A DNA stretch of 64,000 nt, from NCBI RefSeq assembly GCF_000972845.2, contig NW_020858293.1, positions 62,001-126,000 of the forward strand. Reading direction: 5' to 3'. The notes beneath the pieces were generated by a model that worked only from the letters and a program-made list of their open reading frames with translations, was not told the DNA's origin and made no database searches. How positions within the stretch are numbered: position 1 is the stretch's first letter; each line of letters opens with the position of its first letter. Positions 56,365 to 64,000 of this stretch are shown here, piece after piece. This DNA is from Larimichthys crocea (lineage: Eukaryota > Chordata > Actinopteri > Sciaenidae). The translations under genes and the position numbers were made by a program.

Positions 56365-58178
56365 AGCCAGAAATTCGAGCTTGCCTGAGTGAAGGTGGTA
56401 GCCTGGATGGCTTCCAGGTCCTTGGGGTCAACCCTGACTCCATCGGCTGAGACCAGCCTCCCTACATAACGAACCTCTCTTTTTAGGAGCTCGCACTTGG
56501 TTGGCCTGAGTTTCACACTGTGGCATTGGAGAGCCCTCAGGACGCGTCTCAGAACCTCAACATGTTCTTCAAAGGTCTTAGCATAACAGAGGACGTCGTC
56601 CAAGTAGGGGATACAGCACTCATCCCGCAAGGAGTTGAGCATCTCCTCCATACTCTTCTGAAATGCTGCTGGTGCATTTGAAAGCCCAAAGGGGATACGC
56701 ACCCACTCATACAAGCCCCATGGAGTGATGAACGCCGTCAGGTGCCGTGACCCCTCAGCGATGAACCCTTGATGATAGGCTTTTCCCTGATCCAAAATTG
56801 AGAACCAGCTGTACCCACCAAGCGTATCAATCAGGTCTTGAATATGGGGCAGAGGGTGTCTGTCTGGGACTGTCTTTTGGTTCAGAAGCCTGTAGTCAAT
56901 GCACAGCCTCAAGCTCCCGTCCTTCTTACGGACGCAAACTACTGGGGCGGAGTATGGGGACTTTGATTTCACTATCCACTTCTTTGCCAATAAGTCCTGA
57001 ATATACTCCTTGACTTCCTGGTAGAGGGGCTTGGGGACTGCTGCATAGGATCGCTGCACTGGGATGTCATCCTTCAGTGTTATGCTCATTTGGAGGCTTG
57101 GAACACATCCGATATCGTGATCATCCCGAGCAAATGCATTTGATTCCTCATAGAGCATTGTTTTCACCAGTTCTTGTTGCTCCTGATTTAAATAGCTTAG
57201 ATCAACAGGGGGTTGCCACAGCTGGGGCAGCTGTTCTGTTTCATTTTTGCAGTCAGGAACAGGTGAGTCGACTTCATTGACCTCAATGCTACCTGCTTGA
57301 TCTGTTTCCACTATCTTGTCGATGGGCTGGATACTGCCTAAGACTGTGAAGTGGTCCAGCGTGATGTTGTGCTGGGTATGGTTACCCACTGGGATTTCCA
57401 CATAAGGCCGCCCGGTGTGGTGAACCTCAACCAGGCCATCACCGAGGTCTAGTTGTTTCAGTTTAATGTCCAGATGGCTGACCTCGAACAGTGCCACAGA
57501 TGGGGTGAAATCAGCTGGCACCTTACATTTGATGCAGGCAACCTGGCCAGGATGGATAACTACTTCATGCTGACCAACTCTCACCAGTGGATGGCCATGA
57601 GTGGGCTCCTGGGTCTGGATAAAGTTTACAATTGCCTCGGCTTTGTCGCTTTCAACCTGCATGGCATCTTCCAGCAGTCGCGCAATAACACTGACAACAC
57701 CCATCCCACCCTCTTGCCCCAGGATGAGCTCTTTAATCACGTCGAAGCCCACTATTGGCCTCGCCAGACTCACCTGACTGACCAGGAATGGTACTCTGAT
57801 GGCGAGGTTTGGATCGTCATTGCCCGGTAGGTTAAAGGTGAGTTCAACCCACCCATCATATGGTATCGGCTCTCCATTGGCTGCAATGAGATCAAGTTCT
57901 CTGTCTCCCAAGAGCTCACCAAGAGGACGCACTTCTTGTTGGGGTAGGTATTTTTGTTTCCATGAGCGGTCTATTATACTGACCTGAGCACCAGAGTCTT
58001 GAAGGGCAGTCACAGTATACCCATTCAGGTTACATTTCAGTAAGCATTTCTCTCCAATTAGTTTAGCTACTCGCTGTGATGTTGGTTTACTATCAACTGG
58101 TGGCTGAGTGACGGCTGGTTTGCTGTTGTTTGGGTGGGACTTAGCACTATTGTCGGTCACAGCTTGTCCCCCTGCCAT
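56361..58178 (-). CDS. gypsy pol, protease plus reverse transcriptase (605 residues)
   Basis: Retropepsin motif [12 protein letters not shown] with D61; RT with [26 protein letters not shown] and YLDDVL (525-528). It overlaps gag by 22 nt in the -1 frame, so a -1 ribosomal frameshift is the likely route of expression. The last 13 residues are out-of-frame read-through past a deletion, and the stop is premature. Confidence 0.92.
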   Translation of the reverse strand: MAGGQAVTDNSAKSHPNNSKPAVTQPPVDSKPTSQRVAKLIGEKCLLKCNLNGYTVTALQDSGAQVSIIDRSWKQKYLPQQEVRPLGELLGDRELDLIAANGEPIPYDGWVELTFNLPGNDDPNLAIRVPFLVSQVSLARPIVGFDVIKELILGQEGGMGVVSVIARLLEDAMQVESDKAEAIVNFIQTQEPTHGHPLVRVGQHEVVIHPGQVACIKCKVPADFTPSVALFEVSHLDIKLKQLDLGDGLVEVHHTGRPYVEIPVGNHTQHNITLDHFTVLGSIQPIDKIVETDQAGSIEVNEVDSPVPDCKNETEQLPQLWQPPVDLSYLNQEQQELVKTMLYEESNAFARDDHDIGCVPSLQMSITLKDDIPVQRSYAAVPKPLYQEVKEYIQDLLAKKWIVKSKSPYSAPVVCVRKKDGSLRLCIDYRLLNQKTVPDRHPLPHIQDLIDTLGGYSWFSILDQGKAYHQGFIAEGSRHLTAFITPWGLYEWVRIPFGLSNAPAAFQKSMEEMLNSLRDECCIPYLDDVLCYAKTFEEHVEVLRRVLRALQCHSVKLRPTKCELLKREVRYVGRLVSADGVRVDPKDLEAIQATTFTQASSNFWL

Positions 58179-59791
58179 GACCGGGGTGCGTTTCCCGATG
58201 GTTTAGATCTTTTTAAGCATCCTACAGCACGGTGTCCCTCTTCACCGCAAACAAAGCAGTGATTGCAGTCAGTCCGACTGCTGGCGATGCAGTTAGGGCA
58301 GCCGTGTGGTTTCCCTTTTCTTAGCCGTCTGCTCTGTACATTAGGGCACTGGCAGGCACACTGGGGCTGGTGATCAAGTGTTGGCTGCTTCACTGTTACT
58401 GGAGCATTTGACTGCAGGGAGCTTACAGCTTGAGCCAGGACCTGCACTTGAGTGCTCAGTTGATGAAGCAGCTCATCTTTAGTGTTGGTATCAGGGTTAC
58501 TCTTCTCTTTGCTCACCTCACCAGTGTTACTCTCACTGCTCTGTACGTGAGCTGTTCTCGGGCGGGTGCTGCGCCCTAAGCGTCTTTTCCTCTCACTCTC
58601 CTCATTTGTTGTCTTGGTAACTTGTCTTAAAAGCATCTCATCAGTGACTGTAGGGTCTGAGAGGAAGGGTCTCAGCTCACGCCGAACGTCGTCATGTTTC
58701 TCATTCAAGCCCTGGTAGACTGTGCGAAGGAATACGTTTTGTGCTGTTCGTGCCTCATACTTAATATCTGAATCTGTTTCTCTGGAAGTGAACATCACCC
58801 TTTGTTTGAGCCCCATCATTCTGTAGAGGAACTGCTGCGGTGTTTCATGCTCATGCTGTTTGGCGTTCATCAGTTCCTGAAACAGTTCAGTGCTGCTTTT
58901 CTCTCCTAAATGTGATTGGAGGAAGCTCTTCAACTCGGCTATTGTCATCTCGTCCTTGCTGGAGAGCATATCCTTGAAGTTGCCAGGCTTTATGATACGG
59001 AACACTGCCCTGGTTATCTTGCCCTCAGTGTGCTTTTCTTTCAGTCCTTGGTCAATCTGTTTACTGATATTACTGTAACTTATATCAGATGTATTATCAC
59101 CGATTTGCCCACCATGGATTTTGAATTCTTTCCTCTGCAGGAGGGGAAGGTCTTTGAGAGCAATCATACTTTCAGAGGTGTTAATGGAATGCTGGTCACT
59201 GTTTGAGCAAAACGAAAGCATGGCCTGTGGGTTGCGGGACTGGTTGCAGCCATTGTCAGTGAGTTGAACGCCTGTCATATGAGGAGTGGGCGGGGTATTA
59301 CCCTGTCTATGCTCTTGGTAGTGCATAAAACTAGAGATCAACTTATCCTGTTGGGATTCAGGGGAACTAGCTTGAGAGACTACGTCTATTGTTGTAGCTT
59401 CAGGGTGTGTACCTGTGGTATGAGTGCTAATGTGAGCAACAGTAGATGGTGGAGGTGGCAAAACATTAGCATCAGACACAACATCTGTCCCACCCCCTGG
59501 AGTGAATTCACCCTGTTCATGGTTATGCATCATGTCAATCATATCTTTTATAAAGAGTAACTGCGAAATGCCCTCGTCCTCTAACTCTAGCAAACTTGAA
59601 CTGTTCATGTATGCACATACATAGTCAATACAGCCTTCTTCGTCGTGTTTGTTCAACTTAGCTGAGTCTTGGCCAGGTGTCCATGGAATGGTAGTTGCAA
59701 CCTGGAACAGGTCATCCGCAGAAAGACGAAACAGTCTCTTCTTCACAGTCCAAACCAGCTTCTTCCTCTCGTCATCCGCCATTGTGAACAC
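58157..59791 (-). CDS. gypsy gag (544 residues)
   Basis: Capsid-like middle region ([40 protein letters not shown]) and a CCHC knuckle [14 protein letters not shown] at 512-525, preceded by a basic and cysteine-containing stretch. Intact from the Met at 59791, about 155 nt after the primer-binding site. Nucleic-acid binding and particle formation are inferred from the family. Confidence 0.92.
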   Translation of the reverse strand: MFTMADDERKKLVWTVKKRLFRLSADDLFQVATTIPWTPGQDSAKLNKHDEEGCIDYVCAYMNSSSLLELEDEGISQLLFIKDMIDMMHNHEQGEFTPGGGTDVVSDANVLPPPPSTVAHISTHTTGTHPEATTIDVVSQASSPESQQDKLISSFMHYQEHRQGNTPPTPHMTGVQLTDNGCNQSRNPQAMLSFCSNSDQHSINTSESMIALKDLPLLQRKEFKIHGGQIGDNTSDISYSNISKQIDQGLKEKHTEGKITRAVFRIIKPGNFKDMLSSKDEMTIAELKSFLQSHLGEKSSTELFQELMNAKQHEHETPQQFLYRMMGLKQRVMFTSRETDSDIKYEARTAQNVFLRTVYQGLNEKHDDVRRELRPFLSDPTVTDEMLLRQVTKTTNEESERKRRLGRSTRPRTAHVQSSESNTGEVSKEKSNPDTNTKDELLHQLSTQVQVLAQAVSSLQSNAPVTVKQPTLDHQPQCACQCPNVQSRRLRKGKPHGCPNCIASSRTDCNHCFVCGEEGHRAVGCLKRSKPSGNAPRSWQGDKL

Positions 59792-59946
59792 ACGTCAGAT
59801 GCCCTCGGCCCTTGGATTCCCTCGCTCTAACAGCAGTCAGACGCCTCGGATCCTTGCAGCCCCCGGATCTGATGATGGGTCCCACACTGGTCGACGAGTT
59901 CAGAGATCACTGGATCAACGACGTCCCTCCACCACAGGTGTCGCCG

Positions 59947-59964
59947 ATCCCGGACGAGCCCCCA
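59947..59964 (-). promoter_or_regulatory. primer-binding site, tRNA-Pro type
   Basis: TGGGGGCTCGTCCGGGAT on the minus strand, 6 nt after the 5' LTR end. It equals the tRNA-Pro primer site known from murine leukaemia-type retroviruses. Confidence 0.9.
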
Positions 59965-59970
59965 CAAATC

Positions 59971-61034
59971 TGTAACAGGTCCCAGGCAGGGTACCTGTAA
60001 AACAGGAGAAGAAATGAGACAGACACGCGCTTGCTCCTTTCCAGTACAGCTTCGCTTAGCGTAATTTATTTTCCAGTTTTCAAAATATCTCTTTTTTTAA
60101 ATCTCTTTTCTGTATTTTGTTTATCCATATTCAAACGTCCTTAATCAGTACAAAACAAACTCAAAATACAGACAGGCGGGTTATTACATCATCCTCGTTT
60201 CCAAATAAACACGTTTTTTTCCCAATACTTTATAAGGAATAATTCAGTGGATTAACTGCTACTGTCGAGTTCAGAACTACTGACAATAATGAAATATAAA
60301 GCATAGGCCTTCACAGGTTCCCTTATTCAATTTCACATATAGTGCAAATAAAAAAAAAAAAAAAATGTCTGAGCTGAAGGCTTGAAAAGTTGAAACACTT
60401 AATTACTGCCAATATTAACAAATGTATCTCCCATAGCCTAACTGTAACATTCAACTTATTTCCGTATATAACAAAATACTTTACCGAAAATAACAGCTTT
60501 TACTCGAACTGAAATGTGCTGGAGCCAGAAACAAGGTTTGGTCACAACATAAAAACAAATATACAGCGGCGCAATCTTAGGCCACACGCGACACACAGAA
60601 AACCACGTTTTTGCTACTTATTACAAAAAGTCACACAAACATTTTCAGTACCCTTAGCAAAAATCGACCTCACATCATTTTTAAACTTATAACACAACTG
60701 TGGGTAGCTAAACATGTTTTAAGTCATCACCAACCTGTAAAACAGGAGAAGAAATGAGACAGACACGCGCTTGCTCCTTTCCAGTACAGCTTCGCTCAGC
60801 GTAATGAGGAAGTTGACAACGGTCCGTTCATAAGAGTCCAAAAGGAGAAGCAAGGCGCAACACTGCCTCCTACTGGTAATACTAATAGCTCTCTTTGCTG
60901 TTGATTTTACCAAGAGGTAATCATTGACCAGTTTGGCACATATAATCAGATATTTCTTCCAGAGAAAATAATATTTTCAAAATAAAACAAACAAAATTAC
61001 ATAAAATGTGACCTTACATTTCATGGACGTCACA
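59971..61034 (-). repeat. 5' LTR of the gypsy element (1064 bp)
   Basis: Contains two copies of a 73-bp direct repeat (59993-60065 and 60733-60805) 740 bp apart. Joining at the repeat gives exactly the 324-bp 3' LTR. Confidence 0.9.
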
Positions 61035-61038
61035 CAGG

Positions 61039-61554
61039 CACTTGTGATAAAATAGTGTAGGGATTTGGAACATTGGGAGCACGTGGCTGTACTGCAGCAT
61101 TCACAGCTTGTAGGCCTTGTACAAATCGCCATTCAACTGGTTGGCCTTCATCCCTAATCTTTTTGACAGGGAATAAAGGTGTGCGAACCGGAGAATCAGG
61201 ACACGGAACAATTACGCCTGCTCGCAAAAGGTGATTGAACACTGGAGTAATGCCATCAATAGCCTCTTGTTTTAAAGGATATTGTTGTTTGCATGGGCAA
61301 AAGTCAGATTTTGCAGTTATCATTACTGGCTCACAACCCTGAATTAGTCCTACATCATATTTATGCTTTGCCCACAGAATATCAGGCACTTCTTTCAGAG
61401 CAGGTACATGCTTAACATTTTCTGCTGATAATAAGACATATTTCTTGTGTGAGAATGAGTCGTTCAGCGGCAACAACTGCACAGTGCGTGTGCCGTGGAA
61501 AGAAGACTGTAATGACTGTTTATATACCTGCAGCCGGGGAGAGTAAGTGACCAA
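61039..61554 (-). pseudogene. pol: retroviral reverse transcriptase, N-terminal part
   Basis: Encodes KHKYDVGLIQGCEPVMI, QYPLKQEAIDGITPVFNHLL, PLFPVKKIRDEG and WRFVQGLQAVNAAV, the fingers region before the catalytic palm. Broken off by the gypsy insertion; the other half starts at 53443. Same frame as gag. Confidence 0.88.
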
Positions 61555-61578
61555 TGGGTCACTTGTACTTTGCCAGTC

Positions 61579-61950
61579 TTAAATATGTACACATCTTTCT
61601 ACAAACAACCCCAAATCTTCCCATCTATCCTTCACGTGTTTGGAAAAAGACACGTGAGGAAAACAATTGTTTGCATCAAAAAGTCTTTTCTGATTCTCAG
61701 TCAAACAAACAGAAAGCGCTGCACGGTGGTCATCCCAGAAAAGGGAGACCGTAGTCAGTCGTTCTTGCGTCACTTGGAGCCATGTGTGTTCATAGTCAGA
61801 GTCCGGGCCAAGATTCACATGAGATGTACAATGTAATTCATTGATTGTTAGAAAATCTGTATCTGTAGGAGACACAAGCGTTCTTATTTTTTGTATCAGT
61901 TGATCAGTGGATGCAGAAGCCTCTAACTTCCACTGATATGCATACAACAA
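61579..61950 (-). pseudogene. pol leader block between gag and RT, function unclear
   Basis: A 123-codon open stretch in the gag frame with CTSHVNLG and CFPHVSFSK boxes about 57 residues apart and a WEDLG end. Similar blocks precede RT in other fish retroviral elements as I recall. No protease D-S/T-G motif is convincing here or at 61950-62293, where the frame has several stops; the protease seems lost or too decayed. Confidence 0.55.
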
Positions 61951-62292
61951 TTGTCGGGGATCATAACAGCTATCAATGATTCATCGGGTCCTGTCAGGGA
62001 GGTGAGAGAACTCACCTTTAACCCGTCCGGAGTCGATATTAAACATATCCCCAATTTACACATGAGGTTCGCCCAGGGCGCAAATGTGGCCAGGACCGGC
62101 GCTGGTTTCAACCTGTGGTGTGTTTTTCTGTTCAAGATATCTTATAGCATTATGTACATGAGCATGAACATGCTGGTGTGTGTGCTCCTGGCTATTATCA
62201 TTATGTAAACATGCATGTGGCTGTGTGTGTGTTTCACTTCCCTGTTCTGCAGAGCCTTCGAGTGATGTCCCTCACCCTTCGTCCTGTCCCTG

Positions 62293-63813
62293 TCAATCAG
62301 ACGTGCCGTGTGCTCGTGCCTGTTCATCCAAAGCGTTCATGGGACAGTCTCTAGCCCAGTGTCCAATTTTGCCACACCTGTAACAGGTGTTGGGATCTTC
62401 AGAGCCTTGTCCGTGCTGACCTCCTCTACCACCTCCTTTTCCCCCGCGTCCACGGCTTCTGCCTCGTCCTCGCTGCCCCTGCATTGTTGCCAATGCAGAA
62501 TACATAGTGAGGGCTGCCATATGCAGTTCTTTCTCAGTCTTTTCCTGCTTAGCTTTCTTCTTCTGTTGCTGAGTCAGTTGTGCATGGCGTGCATGTCGCT
62601 TGAGATCATTCAGTCGACATTCTTCTTTGCACCCCACATATGTGCGGATTACAATATCATGTAACTCAGGGAGCATACCTGTGAGGATGGAATTGCAGGG
62701 GTGGCTCTCCGATGCACCAGGCTGCTCCAGCCCATTATGTTCACTAAAGATGGCAGTCAATCTGGATACATAGTCATTGACCTGTTCTTCTGGTTTTCGT
62801 TTGCAGCTGGCTATTTTAGACATATCAACCTTGGGAGGAAAGGCTTTTCTCAGTGCGTCACCTAGCTCAAGGAGCGCATCTCGATATTCCATGTTTTTAG
62901 CATGAGCCCAATCTACGTGAACAATTTTCAACTCAGGCCTGGGAATACGTTGGGAGATTTTAAGCAGGTCTCCTGGCCCAAGTCTCTTTGCCAGAATCCT
63001 TCGTATTTCAACTCCTGTAGGTCGGAATTCTTGACAAAAATTCAGAAATTGTTCAATAAATTTCATTCCTGAGTTGCGTGGATCTGGCAGGTGTTCTGCC
63101 GCCTCTCTTACATCAGCTGCTGTCCGTGGCCGATACACGAGGATAGGACCATCCGGTCCAGCCACCTCGACCATGGGAAAGGTCGAAGCAGTCAGTGTGT
63201 CAGTCTTAGAAGCTTGTAGTCTGGTCTGCATGGTGTATGTTGAGGACTTGAATCCTGGTGGTACAGAAGGTGGCGGTGATGCAGGCAGCACGACATCTCC
63301 ATATTCTTCCTTCTCTTCTTCTTTCACATGTTGATCTGGCTCAGCATATCCTCCCATTGCTCCGGACACAACAGGTGTTCGTTGAAAGGGACAGGACTCC
63401 AGGTCAGGGTTCACCTTCAGGGCCTGCAGTTCTGTAACAGAATACACAGAAGTGGGTGCAGTAAGAGGTGAAAGAACATATGGTGGTGGACCTTGTGTTT
63501 TCTTCATTTTCTGTTTTTCACTATTCTTTCTCTCTGGCAATACCTTCTGACACTGCAATCTCTCTCGTCTGTCAGCTTCTGCTTTCCAGTTACTCAAACA
63601 CTTCCTATGTTTTTCTATTTCTGACTCCTTATAGTCTAATTTTCTTTCTAACTGTCTTATCTCTTTCATGCTCAGGGATCCCCCTTTAGGGAACCCAAAT
63701 TCATTTGTCCATGCATTAAGACAATCAATACATTCAGAACCATATTTTGAGGTCATAATGGTGACGATGGGGCCTCCTGGAGGAGTCAGCGACTTAGACT
63801 TTCCTATTCCCAT
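62293..63813 (-). CDS. gag: retroviral gag, intact frame (506 residues)
   Basis: Starts MGIGKSKS, a myristoylation-type N-terminus for membrane targeting. Charged coiled-coil-like stretch at 47-90, PPPY late-domain motif at 109-112 (binds NEDD4-type ligases in the family), capsid region with RPTGVEIRRILAKRLGPGD, RG-rich box at about 446-470, CCHC knuckle CYRCGKIGHWARDCP at 477-491. Ends in TGA. The later pol blocks are in the same frame, as in viruses that make Gag-Pol by stop read-through. No stop inside, though pol and env are ruined. Confidence 0.92.
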   Translation of the reverse strand: MGIGKSKSLTPPGGPIVTIMTSKYGSECIDCLNAWTNEFGFPKGGSLSMKEIRQLERKLDYKESEIEKHRKCLSNWKAEADRRERLQCQKVLPERKNSEKQKMKKTQGPPPYVLSPLTAPTSVYSVTELQALKVNPDLESCPFQRTPVVSGAMGGYAEPDQHVKEEEKEEYGDVVLPASPPPSVPPGFKSSTYTMQTRLQASKTDTLTASTFPMVEVAGPDGPILVYRPRTAADVREAAEHLPDPRNSGMKFIEQFLNFCQEFRPTGVEIRRILAKRLGPGDLLKISQRIPRPELKIVHVDWAHAKNMEYRDALLELGDALRKAFPPKVDMSKIASCKRKPEEQVNDYVSRLTAIFSEHNGLEQPGASESHPCNSILTGMLPELHDIVIRTYVGCKEECRLNDLKRHARHAQLTQQQKKKAKQEKTEKELHMAALTMYSALATMQGQRGRGRSRGRGGKGGGRGGQHGQGSEDPNTCYRCGKIGHWARDCPMNALDEQARAHGTSD

Positions 63814-64000
63814 TTTCCAATAATGGGTGAGAGCTCTCTTTTATTCTCACAGGCGTCCCCGGAGAAGGGTGATTCGTTTTTAAGTCTCAATCACTCCAAA
63901 AAGACTTGTACCCAAAGTACAGAGATTGGACTCTTGCCAATCCCAGGTTGGCCTCTAACCAACCCGATCCATCCAAGGTTGGCCTCTAACCAACCCGTCT
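63814..64000 (-). other. retroviral 5' leader
   Basis: Untranslated region upstream of gag. Three hairpins with 6-bp stems and 7-nt loops lie at 63924-63942, 63946-63964 and 63977-63995. The primer-binding site and LTR lie beyond the window edge. Confidence 0.8.

Larger units (their letters stand above)
53448..61034 (-). mobile_element. Ty3/gypsy LTR retrotransposon nested in retroviral pol
   Basis: 7587 bp with LTRs beginning TGTGACGTCC and ending GGACCTGTTACA, gag, pol (protease, RT, RNase H, integrase, in gypsy order), primer-binding site and polypurine end. Flanked by CAGG at 53444-53447 and 61035-61038. Where both LTRs align they differ by only a base or two, so insertion is recent. A pol deletion makes it non-autonomous. 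Confidence 0.95.
49349..64000 (-). mobile_element. endogenous retrovirus, partial (5' LTR outside window)
   Basis: Minus-strand order from right to left: leader with hairpins, gag, pol, env remnant, polypurine tract, 3' LTR. A myristoylation-type start, PPPY late domain, single CCHC knuckle, gag and the surviving pol blocks in one frame, a YVDD reverse transcriptase and an env transmembrane subunit mark it as a retrovirus of the gamma/epsilon-like group in fish. It is dead: stops, frameshifts, lost catalytic residues, most of env deleted, and a gypsy element in pol (53448-61034). Confidence 0.9.

Noticed and set aside
61923..62135. A retroviral protease in the gap after gag
   Set aside because: A D-S-G triplet occurs in one frame near 62036, but without the flanking hydrophobic pattern and between stop codons; not convincing.

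Overview
The window is a piece of a spiny-rayed (percomorph-type) teleost fish genome. It has vertebrate-style GT-AG exons, a tRNA-headed SINE, Tc1-like, L1, CR1/L2/Rex1 and RTE-like elements, fish-type Ty3/gypsy elements and an endogenous retrovirus. The taxonomic call is inference from gene structure and repeat types.

One host gene is recognisable: clcn6, the late-endosomal chloride/proton exchanger CLC-6, on the + strand. All 23 coding exons can be placed (start 924, stop 33673-33675). Together they give an open frame of 862 codons with GT-AG junctions and consistent phases. The gating and proton glutamates, three N-glycosylation sequons and both CBS domains are present. The 3'UTR probably ends near 35790.

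The clcn6 introns are heavily colonised. Intron 8 holds a Tc1 element with an intact 340-residue transposase and almost identical termini. Intron 10 holds a LINE whose body is inverted relative to its 3' tail. The 11.3-kb intron 14 holds an L1 fragment interrupted by a dispersed repeat, then a stack in which one LINE was hit by a second, which was hit by a third LINE and by an LTR. Target-site duplications (TSDs) mark several of these steps. Intron 15 holds another LINE and an unclassified inverted-repeat element, intron 17 an RTE-type LINE, and intron 18 a solo LTR with a perfect 5-bp TSD.

From about 36.1 to 45.2 kb I see no convincing gene, only decayed LINE, SINE and dispersed repeats. Then come a broken Tc1 copy (45.2-46.4 kb) and a badly decayed chromodomain-type gypsy relic (46.6-48.1 kb).

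From 49349 to the right edge lies a minus-strand endogenous retrovirus: 3' LTR, env reduced to signal peptide plus transmembrane part, broken pol, long gag, and a leader with three similar hairpins. Its 5' LTR is outside the window. A 7.6-kb Ty3/gypsy element (53448-61034), also on the minus strand, is inserted in the retroviral reverse transcriptase, flanked by CAGG duplications. The two families are therefore dated relative to each other. No CRISPR array, rRNA or convincing tRNA gene was seen.
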